This document shows, piece by piece, positions 18,088 to 27,469 of a stretch of DNA of 64,000 nucleotides (positions are counted from its first letter, which is position 1; each line of letters opens with the position of its first letter). Origin of the DNA: Halolacustris sp051744345 (GTDB lineage: Bacteria; Actinomycetota; Humimicrobiia; Humimicrobiales; Humimicrobiaceae). The translations under genes were made by a program, and so were the position numbers. The stretch covers positions 8,129 through 72,128 of the forward strand of contig JBNJCW010000002.1 of the NCBI GenBank assembly GCA_051744345.1, given 5' to 3'. The notes beneath the pieces were generated by a model that was not told the origin of the DNA, made no database searches, and was given only the letters and a program-made list of their open reading frames with translations.

Positions 18088-18250
18088 GCTAAAGTGTCCA
18101 AAGCTTACATTATGTACAATAACCTGACTTTGACAGCAAAAAGGATCAAAAAAAGGCCAAAACCCCTTTAAACACAGGGATTCCAGCCTTTTCAAATTTT
18201 CACAAATATGTGGTATATATAGATAAAAACAGTGAGTATAATTACAGGGA

Positions 18251-18745
18251 TCACTCATTTATTGGTGCAGACATTACATTTAGCTGGTGCTGTCCATCTT
18301 TACGAGAAATTTCAAGATCCACTATCATCATCTTTATATGGGAAAAGCTCTTTTTTTTCCGTTCCAGCATCATTGATAAAATTGCTTTTACCGTTTTTTT
18401 ATCAAGGTTGTCTTTTATGTATTTTTCAATATCCCCATCTATCAATTTTTTTCTTTCTTTCGGGGGAAAGGAAGAAGAATTCCAGGCTAATGCGGAAAGT
18501 TGAATTGCATTAAAAAATGCCCTATCGCTTTCACATTCATCGGTTAAAGGTTCTGCAAATTCAAGTAATATTTCTGACATTTTTTCATTTCGGGTATTGG
18601 GAGTTACAATCGTTCCTTCAGGCAAATCTTTACGCAGACCACTTGAGAAAAGTATTTTGCCTTTATTATTTTTCCCATAACAGCACTTTTTATATTTTTT
18701 CCCACTGCCGCAGGGGCATGGTTGATTTCTGCCGATTCTTGCCAT
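18251..18745 (-). CDS. SEC-C motif protein
   Basis: A 164-residue protein opening with a SEC-C zinc-binding motif (GRNQPCPCGSGKKYKKCC, residues 5-22). The motif is known from the SecA C-terminus and from many small proteins of unknown role. The remaining 140 residues are helical and charged with no recognised domain. Neighbours are a pRiA4b ORF-3-like gene and other accessory genes on the same strand, which often travel together with SEC-C proteins. Function unknown. Confidence 0.85.
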   Translation of the reverse strand: MARIGRNQPCPCGSGKKYKKCCYGKNNKGKILFSSGLRKDLPEGTIVTPNTRNEKMSEILLEFAEPLTDECESDRAFFNAIQLSALAWNSSSFPPKERKKLIDGDIEKYIKDNLDKKTVKAILSMMLERKKKSFSHIKMMIVDLEISRKDGQHQLNVMSAPINE

Positions 18746-18829
18746 ATATCTTTCCCCTTATTCTGATGATAGTTTCATCTATCCTGCTGCTGTTATTTGT
18801 AGTTGACAGGCAACCGCCTCCATTCTTTT

Positions 18830-19606
18830 TTATCTATACTTCCTAAGATTAAAAGGTTCTACCTTTATCGTAACGATGCTGTCTGTGCCGATCCTGAGCA
18901 ACATATTCCCGATCTGCTGCATAGTATACGTCTTACCATAGGTCTTGATGCATGCGTCAGTCCAGCCCCAGTCGACTTTGCCGATAAGGCCTTCGCCGGT
19001 TAATAGACGGAGGGCATCAAATTCATTGTTTTCCAGAGCATAATACAATCTTCTATTAACCTCATTCTTGTTAAAATATTCAGGATCATAAATGCGTCCC
19101 CTGGTATCCTTTTCGGCCCAGTCCAGCATATTCTGCCTTTCCGGATTACTTTTATCGCTTATTATCCTAACAAAATCAGTATAACCGGAAATCCCTCCTA
19201 CATCCTCCGGAGGTCTTTCCCTTGCGCCTCCCATACATTCTGGCATTGAATTTCTCTTTGTATCCTTGAGCTTTCTCTCTACAATGATCTTATGCTTCCA
19301 GGTATCGCCAAAATCATATTCGTATTCAAATTCATCATGTTCATCAAGGAATTTATCGATTGTGGTATCCTCCGGGTCAAGCTCCACTATATCATCCCCA
19401 AATAATTCAGCCGGCGAATAATCATCAAACGGCTCGGTTATGACAATATTGGGGAAATCAAACTTAAATAGATGGTATTCCAGCCAGCCGAAAGAAGCCT
19501 GTATTATCTGGTGAAACTGCTGGAAAGTTATGCCTCCCGGAATCTTTAATCTCCGCCATATCTCCGGTTCTATGCCTTTTATGGATATCTTGATTTTGTA
19601 TGCCAT
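18830..19606 (-). CDS. Plasmid pRiA4b ORF-3-like protein
   Basis: A 258-residue protein with the typical N-terminus of the pRiA4b ORF-3 family (YKIKISIKGIEPEIWRRLKI, then TFQQFHQIIQASFGW and FEYEYDFGDTWKHKIIVE). The later CMGGARERPPEDVGG segment is also characteristic. The family is widespread on mobile and accessory DNA and its biochemical role is not known. The C-terminal 80 residues are less typical. It follows the IS21-like repeats and the broken gene at 19833. Confidence 0.88.
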   Translation of the reverse strand: MAYKIKISIKGIEPEIWRRLKIPGGITFQQFHQIIQASFGWLEYHLFKFDFPNIVITEPFDDYSPAELFGDDIVELDPEDTTIDKFLDEHDEFEYEYDFGDTWKHKIIVERKLKDTKRNSMPECMGGARERPPEDVGGISGYTDFVRIISDKSNPERQNMLDWAEKDTRGRIYDPEYFNKNEVNRRLYYALENNEFDALRLLTGEGLIGKVDWGWTDACIKTYGKTYTMQQIGNMLLRIGTDSIVTIKVEPFNLRKYR

Positions 19607-19768
19607 TTATTCTTAGATCCTTTCAATTATTGTTTCTTATATCAAATATAGCATAGCCGATGTTACATTAAAAACTTTTGTTGTATTAAATTTTTCAAAG
19701 CAAAAACAGAGAATTATTTAAGCCTTGAGATCAGTATTTATTTGATAGAATTATAAAAAACATTTTAG

Positions 19769-19834
19769 GTGTCCGGATAGTCCCGTTACCCTGTCCGGAT
19801 GTTTCCGTTATAGTGTCCGGATGACACCGTAATC
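19769..19834 (+). repeat. Three 22-bp tandem repeats, IS21-family end
   Basis: (G)TGTCCGGAT occurs at 19769, 19791 and 19813, a strict 22-bp period, and each unit continues with a less conserved part containing CCGT. IS21-family transposons carry multiple repeats of this kind at their ends for transposase binding. No istA or istB gene is present, so this is a solitary end left by a lost or rearranged element. It abuts the stop codon of a broken gene. Confidence 0.7.
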
Positions 19835-21184
19835 AATCTTCATTTTCATAACCGCCCCAGAAGCTCCGTTTCCTTTTATGTTCATTATAAATCCGTTCCT
19901 TGAATATCAAATGATCCTCAAAGTCTTTCCAATCAGAGACCCTTACCGCCATTTTATCCAGTTTTTTAAGGTAGCGGATACCGTGGTAATATGCTTTTGA
20001 ATATCTCCGATCCAGAATTGAGAACAGGAGGCTCCTGTAAATAACACTCGCTGCAAGGAAACGCCCCTCTGACTCCATTAATTTTACTAAATTAAGAAGG
20101 CCTGTATAATGATCCCCATCAAGCTGTCCGGCCCTATTAATAATATATTCCTCTGCTTCATCGATCTTTGCGATTCATTAAGAACTGAGCATCATTCAGG
20201 CTTAACCTGTCATTTGAAACTATGGAAGCCACTGCCTCTGATAAAACTTCATCCCTTTTCCCAGCCCCGATAACATTCAGTAACTCCTGAAGTCTTTCTG
20301 TAGAATGATAAGATCTGAATCTTTTATAGAGAAGATCTATCAATTTATCCTTATAGCCAGGCTTTTGATAGATCTTTACCAAAAGCTCCTCTGCCTCATA
20401 CTTCCGTAATGAATCATCTTCGGGAATCTTTTTCAACCATGAAAGAGCGGTTTCTGCATCACCACTTTTAAAAATATACACAGGCAATATCATATAATGC
20501 AGCTGCTGATAGTTTTTCACTGGAAGCAACCTGTATTTGCTTAAAGAGCTCTGCGTCTTTTATCTGCCGCGCCAATGATCCGACAAGGCCCAGGTAATGC
20601 CGTCTCCAGCGGCTCCCCTCTCCACTATCGGCCAGTTCCTGGATCTTATCGATCATGGACCGGATCATTTTTTCAGGCAGGCATTCCGAAGCGCAGTCAA
20701 TCAGTGTATCCCTTATCCCGTAATCATCATTCCTGTTAAGCTCAAGTATGATGCCAGCAACTTTTTCCTTGTCTTCGCATTCTGCCGCATACCTGGTAAA
20801 TAATTCTTTTGCATCATAACAAAATATATCCCCTATATTGCCGCTGGAATCGTCGCATTGATTAAATATCTCCTCATCTGCCTTATAGAAAAGCGAGATA
20901 AGCTCAAGACCCGTAGAGGGGTCCTTAACTCCTGCCCTCAGGTCTTCCAGCAATTCCCCAAGCTTTTGGGCAAAATCTTCGGATTCATTCCACTCATAAA
21001 AATGCCTGGACCTTTTTATCCCGGACAGCTTCTTTTTGAACCGCTGTATATTCTCTTCAGGACCGGAGATCATGCGCTCAACCAGGTTATCTGCAGTATC
21101 GGACCATTCTGCAAGTTCCAGCAGCGCATCTGCCAGGGTTTCGGCTCCCAGGTCTGTTAATTTTTGTCTGCGTTTGTCTTCCAT
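19833..21184 (-). pseudogene. Frameshifted DUF6880-like protein gene
   Basis: Three consecutive minus-strand frames (20468-21184, 20158-20529 and an open stretch from about 20165 to 19833) make one continuous helical-repeat protein of roughly 450 residues. It begins EDKRRQKLTDLGAETLADAL. At about 20490 an extra T in a T5 run breaks ACVYF from KSGDAETALSWL. At about 20165 RKDR-stop should read KIDEAEEYIINRAG in the next frame. The helix pairs resemble DUF6880-type TPR-like proteins; that family name is tentative. The 3' end touches the IS21-like repeats. Confidence 0.7.
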
Positions 21185-21198
21185 ATTATCTTATATGC

Positions 21199-21369
21199 TC
21201 AACTAAAATCTCTTCCAATTAATTCCCTGATAAACAGGCAAAACGTGTTCCACTTTTCAGGAAAATCACTACTCCCCTTGGAACTAAAAACTTCACTATT
21301 ATCAAAATAGATTTCAAGGGACCAACTTGTCCCATCCAATACTTCATTGTTATTATAATTTTTTCCCAT
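21199..21369 (-). pseudogene. Remnant of a small unknown gene
   Basis: Fifty-six codons reading sensible protein (DGTSWSLEIYFDNSEVF, then FPEKWNTFCLFIRELIG). One frame over, the codons before the ATG continue the same protein (DSIEITKWEK). That suggests an A-run deletion and that this is the tail of a broken gene. Further upstream (21400-21600) is another short open stretch (VEIDFENSVAQYIAYKKCF) that belongs to no intact gene. I cannot name the family. Confidence 0.45.
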
Positions 21370-21627
21370 TTAGTAATTTCTATTGAATCTAGTTAATTAG
21401 TAAAGGCAGCCAATTTTTTATTAGGAATTTTAATTTTCTCTTTATCTTCCTTTACAAAACATTTTTTATAGGCAATATACTGTGCCACAGAATTTTCAAA
21501 GTCTATTTCTACACTGAACCGCCGACTGAAACTTTTAATGTTTCTATCTGCATTACTGATCGGCTCCTTTTTATTATTTCAGGTTTTTCATTTGTTAAGA
21601 ATTTGGTTCTATGTCTAGTAGGTTTTC

Positions 21628-22602
21628 TTAATCAAGACCGTACTTACTCTTAAACTCCCCTATCCAATCTATATGTCTGTCAGATCTTGATATTTCCCCT
21701 ACAAGATCCTGTATCGTTATCCTGCTGACCAGATGACTATATTTCCTGGGTATGAAAGAAACAAGAAATGGCCACAGGCCTCTTTCTTTGCTCTCATCAG
21801 ACGCTTCTAAGAATGCTGGATTCCTCTTATCATGAAGAAGCAAAAAGGAGCCTCCTATTTTTAATGAAAATAATACTTCCCTGTAGAATTGATAATAATT
21901 TATAAATGGGCAGATAAGCCCCTTTGAGAGTTTTTCCTCATCGAACCTGAATTCTTCCATAAGATCCCAATATTTCCTGCCAATGTGGTGAAGGTAGCAA
22001 TTTTTAAGACCATAGACAACAGGATTTCTGCCATCACAATCCCCGCGTTCAAAAACAGAACAGCTGCCAAACCCCCTCTCTGCCAGTTTTGATTCGATAA
22101 ATATATTTCTACCCTGACCCTCTATTACAGCATCAAGAGATGTCGGTTGTCCGGAATCTTCATTAAAAACTGAACGGTCACAGCACTCAAACCTGGCCGA
22201 TACTTTGCTTGAAGGCCAGTTAATACCAGCATTTTCTATCACTGATTTTAATGGATCCAGGTCATCCCTTATTATAAGGGGGGCAAGCAGGTTAAATAAC
22301 ATAGCCTGGCTGCTTAATCCGTGATGAAGGTATTTGTGCAAGGGAAAGGCTTCCTTGCCAAGGTTTCTCTGGTTTTCTTCCAGGATGTATTCTGAGACTT
22401 CGGGGCATATAATATTTTTTGGCCAGCTTATAAGAGAATCCAAACAATACAGCATTTTGGGATGGGTTTTAAATCCTTTTTCCCTGAACCATCTACTGGA
22501 TGAATTCCGGAGTTCGGCTTCAAATTCTTTGTAGCGTTTATGAGGCCAGGTTCTTGCAAGACGCTTATTATTATCTTTTATTGTCTCTAATTCATCTTGC
22601 AT
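21628..22602 (-). CDS. PGN_0703-family putative restriction endonuclease
   Basis: A 324-residue protein. The middle carries HHGLSSQAMLFNLLAPLI. Later SLDAVIEGQGRNIFIESKLAERGFG gives a D-x(9)-E-S-K pattern resembling PD-(D/E)XK nuclease cores. This matches the PGN_0703 group of putative restriction endonucleases. No DNA methyltransferase gene is near, so it is either an orphan or acts in another defence context. It is full length with a sensible start and lies in the accessory region beside a decayed recombinase. Confidence 0.7.
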   Translation of the reverse strand: MQDELETIKDNNKRLARTWPHKRYKEFEAELRNSSSRWFREKGFKTHPKMLYCLDSLISWPKNIICPEVSEYILEENQRNLGKEAFPLHKYLHHGLSSQAMLFNLLAPLIIRDDLDPLKSVIENAGINWPSSKVSARFECCDRSVFNEDSGQPTSLDAVIEGQGRNIFIESKLAERGFGSCSVFERGDCDGRNPVVYGLKNCYLHHIGRKYWDLMEEFRFDEEKLSKGLICPFINYYQFYREVLFSLKIGGSFLLLHDKRNPAFLEASDESKERGLWPFLVSFIPRKYSHLVSRITIQDLVGEISRSDRHIDWIGEFKSKYGLD

Positions 22603-22791
22603 AAAAACAGAAATCCTTGCTTACTAATCATCAATATTTATCTGATTTAGAAATTCCTTTATTTTTATCATATCATCATTACAAAATCTTCCTATCTTTC
22701 TTTTATTTTTTCAGAGATCTCGTCAATCGAAGCATCAATCTTGTCGTTGGGATTTAATATTTTTTTTTGATAAACAGTATTATATTTTTGA

Positions 22792-23235
22792 TATAAATTA
22801 TTCCCAATAATTGAAAAGAAGAAATCAAAGATTGAGGATCTTGTAATTGATGGTACCTTTGACAGAATGACATACTCCAAGAAAAAAAATGAAATTGAGA
22901 CTGATATTATATCAAAGAAAACTGAGTTATGAGATTATGAAAATGGATTAATAGATATATATCAGTTAATTGAATACGGAAAGAAATTTTTATTTAATCT
23001 ATCAAATTTATGGCTTAATTTAGATACTGATAAAAAAAGAAAATTTCAAAATGTGCTATTTCCTGAAGGTATTTACATTGAAAATGATAAGTTTCGAACC
23101 ACCGAAATAGCCAGCATTTTTAAGTTTTTCAGAGATTATAATTTTGAAGAATCAAACTTGGCTCCCCTAAGTAGTGAAACTTCGAACCTTTTTTTGAAAG
23201 TATTATTACGGTTAAAGGAAATTGATGTTATATAA
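22792..23235 (+). pseudogene. C-terminal remnant of a serine recombinase
   Basis: One frame runs from 22792 to TAA 23233 with a single internal TGA (in TEL-stop-DYENGL). It reads like the coiled-coil and C-terminal end of large serine recombinases: KIEDLVIDGTFDRMTYSKKK, then LWLNLDTDKKRKFQNVLFPEG. The catalytic N-terminal domain is absent. The last codons (NLAPLSSETSNLFL) are encoded by a copy of the dispersed tRNA-3'-like repeat (23159-23195), so the recombinase gene ended inside the repeat. This links the repeats to site-specific recombination. Confidence 0.65.
23159..23195 (+). repeat. tRNA-3'-end-like repeat, type A, at the recombinase 3' end
   Basis: TGGCTCCCC, 13 nt, TTCGAACC. It encodes the recombinase residues LAPLSSETSN. 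Copies at 25648 and 27800 keep the same reading frame and encode LAPPSNEISNQF and VAPPTDEISNQF, followed by similar codons with synonymous changes. Confidence 0.75.
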
Positions 23236-23423
23236 ATTGAAACAGAACAAACAGCGAATCGAAAGATTTTACAAAGTAAACGGTACAAACATAAAGAAAT
23301 TGTGAAGAGAAGCTCCAACATAATGATCTAAAGGATTGGAACTTTTTCTCTTATTTATTATATTAAGCTTGAAATTTAAAAAGTTTTTGCTATGAATGTA
23401 TAATGTTACCCTGGTTATTTCTA

Positions 23424-24458
23424 TTATTTTTCATTATAACTTTTCTTAAAATTTTCCCAATATTCTATATTTTGTTTAATCAGCTCTGGAATATTAAGAT
23501 TATAAGGACATTTTTCAATACACTCTTTACATTCAACACAACCTCTAGCTTTTTCTATAGCTTTTTCCTGCCAATAGATTGCAGAATCATAATCGGTCCT
23601 TTTTATTATACTCTTGGTAATTAAAACAGTACTTATTGGAATTCCTTCCGGACAAGGCTGGCAATAACCACAACGATGGCACCATTCATCTCCAAGTTTT
23701 TCTTTTATTTTTTTAATTCTCTGTTTTTCTTTATAAGCTAATGGTCTGGTATTCTCAACTATACCTACAATTTCTTTCATTTCTTCTGTCTCTTCTATCC
23801 CCGGATCCGGAACCACCTCTTTAAATTGGGAAAGATATCTAAAAGCCAGATTAGCATCTTCAAGCATTCCACCACCCATTGGTTTCATTGCTATAAAACC
23901 AATATTTAGCTTCTTGGCTAAGGGTATCAATTTTTTTTCAGCTTCAGTGTCTATAAAATTTAAAGGGATTTGGACTACTTGGAATTTATTGGTCAACATG
24001 ATTTTTTCGGCTACATCAGGGCTATGAGAACTAAAAGCATAATATCTTACTTTTCCTTTAGCTACAGCATCTTCTAATCCCTCATAAGCCCCACCTGTAG
24101 CCATGACTTTTTTAAAATTATCTTGGTCATTTATAGCATGCAGATGATATATATCGATATAATCAGTACCTAATCTTTTTAAGCTTAGATCCAAATGAGA
24201 TAAAAATGTTTTTTTATCTTTAGCATTCGATTTAGAAGAAAGCACTAATTTTTCTCGTTTAAACTTCTTTATAGCTTCTCCGATTTTTTCTTCACTATCA
24301 CCATAAGCATTAGCAGTATCTATGAAATTTATACCCATATTAATAACATCTCTTATTACTTTAACGGCGTTCTTTTTAGTAAGACGCATTATGGGTATAC
24401 CTCCTAAAGCTACTCTGCTCACCTTTAGGTCTGTGTTTCCAAATTTTATCTTTTTCAT
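23424..24458 (-). CDS. Aldo/keto reductase with C-terminal ferredoxin domain
   Basis: About 344 residues from ATG 24458, which has GAAAGGATTTTAC before it. The frame's upstream 16 codons come from the adjacent insertion sequence. The AKR barrel carries the family Asp and Tyr (INFIDTANAYGDSEEKIG), Lys (LVLSSKSNA) and His (IDIYHLHAI). Two [4Fe-4S] motifs end the protein (CHRCGYCQPCPEG and CVECKECIEKCPYNL). Such fusions occur mostly in anaerobes, and their substrates are unknown. An IS1595-like element lies 26 bp upstream and probably separates the gene from its promoter. Confidence 0.92.
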   Translation of the reverse strand: MKKIKFGNTDLKVSRVALGGIPIMRLTKKNAVKVIRDVINMGINFIDTANAYGDSEEKIGEAIKKFKREKLVLSSKSNAKDKKTFLSHLDLSLKRLGTDYIDIYHLHAINDQDNFKKVMATGGAYEGLEDAVAKGKVRYYAFSSHSPDVAEKIMLTNKFQVVQIPLNFIDTEAEKKLIPLAKKLNIGFIAMKPMGGGMLEDANLAFRYLSQFKEVVPDPGIEETEEMKEIVGIVENTRPLAYKEKQRIKKIKEKLGDEWCHRCGYCQPCPEGIPISTVLITKSIIKRTDYDSAIYWQEKAIEKARGCVECKECIEKCPYNLNIPELIKQNIEYWENFKKSYNEK

Positions 24459-24484
24459 GTAAAATCCTTTCTTATGTTTTGTTA

Positions 24485-25541
24485 GGGGGTAGTCAGTTTG
24501 CTCCACCTAATAAACTATGTTCAATTGCTTCCCCAATTGTAACCATAAGTTACATCATCCTCGACAATTGGCCCGGTAACAAATACTTGTTCCAAAAGTC
24601 TTCTAAAAACAAGTGCACGGCTAAGAGAAGTACACCTATTGAACCGAAATGTAAACTCCTCCAAGTAAAATTGCAAATGGCCGGGAATGACTGAACCTTG
24701 ATGGGTACCGAGGTTCCACCGCTTAAGCAAGCTTGGAACTCGATAAACACCTGGCATAGAGACATGGGAAGGATCCCCAGAAGATGAGAGCACAGTAACT
24801 TTTCACCTGTATTCCCATGTTCTGGCACCCTGTTGCAACCACGCCACCCATCAGTGTGTATCAACGCTCCAGAAACTACCACATTACATATAAATGGTAG
24901 AAGACTTTCACCAGAAGTATCCGGAACATGGCGCATACGCACTCTTCCAAATCCTTTGGGTTGCTTGATCTCTACAGCAATAGCCACAATACTTTTAGTA
25001 GTGCCACGGTCTCGTTTGCCACCACCAACTAAAGCTTCATCCACTTCCACATCGCCTGATAATTGTTTACTTTTAAGCGTCTACCATCGCCGCCCTAAAA
25101 CGCTGTAGCATTGTCCATACTACTCGGTAGCTTGTACCCAGAGCACACCCTAAGGTTTTAGCCGATAATTCCGCTCTTAGCCATGGTTACGTGCCAAGCT
25201 GCCTCAAACCAAATCGTTAGCAGTGTTCTTGTTTTATCAAAGATTGTTCCTGTAGTCACTGATGCCTGATGGCGACAAATTGGACAAGCCAATCGGTCCA
25301 AGGCTTTCCTTCCATGGAACTGAAGACTTTTTGCATGATGGACAGATAAATCCTTCAGGCCAAAGCAATTTTGACAAGAAATTCGCACAGGCAATGTCGT
25401 CAGAAAGCATTTCCACAAATCCCCGGTAAGTATTCGAGTAGTCAAATCCTTCAACTAATGCCAATTTCAATATTTCTTTGCTCATTATGAATGTTTCTCT
25501 ATTCATTTTAGCAGAGGTGGAGCTAATTGACCTCCCTCCCC
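24485..25541 (-). mobile_element. IS1595-family insertion sequence, decayed
   Basis: The ends match as imperfect inverted repeats: GTCAGTTTGCTCCACCT near 24492 and, inverted, AGGTGGAGCTAATTGAC near 25515, with G-rich termini on both sides. The total of about 1.06 kb and the transposase it encloses fit IS1595. No identical 8-bp target duplication is left, so the copy is old. It lies between the dispersed-repeat copy at 25648 and the aldo/keto reductase gene. Confidence 0.8.
24521..25506 (-). pseudogene. IS1595-family transposase, several frameshifts
   Basis: Pieces in different frames make up one transposase. The start is MSKEILKLALVEGFDYSNTY with a zinc ribbon (CPSC, CPICRHQASVTTGTIFDKT). 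Then comes the catalytic core (VEVDEALVGGGKRDRG, ALIHTDGWRGCNRV) and the end HLQFYLEEFTFRFNRCTS. At least three frameshifts separate them. The element is therefore not autonomous. Confidence 0.82.
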
Positions 25542-25647
25542 TTAATTATATTTATTCTTAAATTGTTTAACAATAAAAAAGATTATAGATTTTCAACTGT
25601 GTCATTTTCACTATAAAAGATGAGTTAAAAATAAAATGATTGATTGC

Positions 25648-25690
25648 TGGCTCCCCCAAGTAATGAAATTTCGAACCAATTTATGAATGA
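25648..25690 (+). repeat. tRNA-3'-end-like repeat, type A
   Basis: TGGCTCCCC, 13 nt, TTCGAACCAATTT. It marks the boundary between the IS1595/aldo-keto reductase segment and the segment with the MFS transporter. Confidence 0.8.
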
Positions 25691-25765
25691 AATGATTAAA
25701 TTAAAAGGCTCTTTGTTTTTTACAAGTATTGTTGATTTTCTACACCACCTTTACAGAACATGCTC

Positions 25766-25793
25766 CCAGCAGAAGAGCCCTTCTTGCTGCTGG
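25766..25793. terminator. Hairpin after the small minus-strand gene
   Basis: CCAGCAGAAGA and TCTTGCTGCTGG form an 11-12 bp stem with one bulge and a short loop. It lies just beyond the stop of the minus-strand gene at 25801. No clear T-run follows on either strand, so termination is plausible but not certain. Confidence 0.45.
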
Positions 25794-25800
25794 AATGGTT

Positions 25801-25980
25801 TTATCCTTTGCTACAGTATCCACTTGCAAAGCGCCTGGCTCTAATCTCAGATATTATATCGGATTGATTTTCCCCTTCTTCCATTTTCTTACCGGAAAGT
25901 AGTGCGATAATTTCTTTCTTTTCATCCTCTGAGAGGTCTAGTAGCATTTGGTAGAGTTTCTTTTTTGTATCTTTTGCCAT
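25801..25980 (-). CDS. Small charged protein, possibly truncated transposase
   Basis: Fifty-nine residues from ATG 25980; AAAGGA before it makes it preferable to the frame start at 25998. The first half is an amphipathic helix (KKKLYQMLLDLSEDEKKEI). The end ISEIRARRFASGYCSKG resembles the start of the zinc ribbon in some IS transposases, just where a stop ends the frame. It may be a decayed transposase or a real small protein. A LexA-box-like site lies upstream. Confidence 0.45.
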   Translation of the reverse strand: MAKDTKKKLYQMLLDLSEDEKKEIIALLSGKKMEEGENQSDIISEIRARRFASGYCSKG

Positions 25981-26020
25981 ACTTTTCCTTTCGAACATAC
26001 TTAATTTAGACCTATATTAT

Positions 26021-26034
26021 CAAACGTATGTTCG
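26021..26034 (-). promoter_or_regulatory. LexA (SOS) box candidate
   Basis: Read on the minus strand the sequence is CGAACATACGTTTG. It fits the Gram-positive LexA consensus CGAAC-R-N-R-Y-GTTYC at 13 of 14 positions. A second half, GTATGTTCG, follows 26 bp nearer the gene and makes a perfect 9-bp inverted repeat with part of the box. It sits at the promoter distance from the small gene starting at 25980. A chance match cannot be excluded. Confidence 0.4.
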
Positions 26035-26287
26035 TACTTCAACAATACTTTTAAAAAGAGCCAATTAAAAAGCTTACTTATTAAATAAACAATATAAGTG
26101 TATGTTTTAAAAAGCATATTATAGACATTATCATGACATGATTAACGCTTTTAATAACTCCATACTTTAAGAATTCAGTCTTGCATATGCTCTGCCATAT
26201 TTTTAATTCCTCAAACTTAAAGTTGAATAATTCATGTTTTAAGATTAGTATTTTAAAACAAGCAATCATTTTTTTAAAAGCTTTTTA

Positions 26288-27469
26288 ATGGCAAATAAGA
26301 CTGTTAATAGAATAAAGCAAAATCAGATACTTGTATTTGGTTTTTCGCAGCTACTTGTGCTATCTGTATCCAGGCTGATCATTGGTCCTCTAATACCGCT
26401 TATTTCAGAAGAGCTAAAAATAGGTTTGGACTTTATAGGTTCAGCTATTTCTGTAAGTATTTTTCCCTTGTTTTTAGTATCACTAAGTGCCGGCAATCTC
26501 ATAGAGCTAATAGGTCTAAAGAAAGTCCTTTATATCGGATTGGGCATGAGCATAGCTGGTTCCATGATGCTGTATTTTTCACATTCCTTTCCCACCTTTA
26601 TGGTTGCGTACTTACTGCTACAATCTGGATTTGGAGTTCTGGTTATAGGAAATTTTTCTATCATAGGAAGTCTGTATCCCACCCGCAAGACATCAAGCCT
26701 AATTAAATTAGATATGGGAGTTGTAGCAGGTTTTGTTATTGCTCCTATTATGGTTAGTCTGATGCTTTTTATAAAGGCTGATTGGCGTAATTACTATCTT
26801 TTTAGTCTGATATTACTGTTTGCTTTAGTGGTTATATTATGGAAGCTTAAGGTGCCCAGGGCGGTTCGTATAAGGAACGATCTAAAGACCTTGTTTATGA
26901 CTAACAAGAGTATTATTTCCAATAACAGTTTTGTTATGTGCGGGATGATAATCTTTTTTTATGCTTCCGTTATGAATACTTTTTTTATGTGGTTTACGTC
27001 TTATTTTCAGAATGTTGATATAGAAATTAACATTAGCTCTCTTTTCCTTGCAATATATGGTGTAGCTATTTTCATTGGTATGATGCTACGGGGCAAATTG
27101 ATCAAGCATTTCAAAGAGAAGGGTATCCTGCTTTTTGGTTTTATAGCATCCTTATGCCTGCTTATAGGAATTCTGTTTATACAAGATTTGATATTTAAGA
27201 ATATCCTGATATTCTTATTTGGTATTACTATTGCTGGCAATTTTCCAATTGTCTTTTCCATAGGGTCAGGACTTTTTCCGGAATATGCCAACTCTGTTTC
27301 CGGGCTAATGGTTGCTTTTGCAAACTTAGGAACAATGGTGTTTCAGTATCTTTCAGGGTATTTTTCAGAATACTATTCAAAAAACAGTGTTTTATATATA
27401 AATATAGCTATTTTACTGATACTTATTATTCTAACCTCTATTCTAAATTATTATAAAAAGTTTAAGTAA
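26288..27469 (+). CDS. Major facilitator superfamily transporter
   Basis: A 393-residue integral membrane protein with about 12 hydrophobic helices. It shows the MFS layout: helix 1 with RLIIGPLIPLISEEL, then a helix 2-3 loop with NLIELIGLKKVLYIG. The second half begins around residue 210 (MCGMIIFFYASVMNTFFMWF). The substrate cannot be predicted; drug or metabolite efflux is common in this group. No Shine-Dalgarno sequence is visible before the ATG. The gene is the only intact plus-strand gene between repeat copies 25648 and 27800. Confidence 0.85.
   Translation: MANKTVNRIKQNQILVFGFSQLLVLSVSRLIIGPLIPLISEELKIGLDFIGSAISVSIFPLFLVSLSAGNLIELIGLKKVLYIGLGMSIAGSMMLYFSHSFPTFMVAYLLLQSGFGVLVIGNFSIIGSLYPTRKTSSLIKLDMGVVAGFVIAPIMVSLMLFIKADWRNYYLFSLILLFALVVILWKLKVPRAVRIRNDLKTLFMTNKSIISNNSFVMCGMIIFFYASVMNTFFMWFTSYFQNVDIEINISSLFLAIYGVAIFIGMMLRGKLIKHFKEKGILLFGFIASLCLLIGILFIQDLIFKNILIFLFGITIAGNFPIVFSIGSGLFPEYANSVSGLMVAFANLGTMVFQYLSGYFSEYYSKNSVLYINIAILLILIILTSILNYYKKFK

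Noticed and set aside
19769..19834. CRISPR-like regular repeats
   Set aside because: Only three units of 22 bp with no distinct spacers and no cas genes; the pattern fits IS21 ends.
26081..26269. 62-codon minus-strand frame upstream of the MFS gene
   Set aside because: No ribosome-binding site and no family features; composition of random AT-rich sequence.
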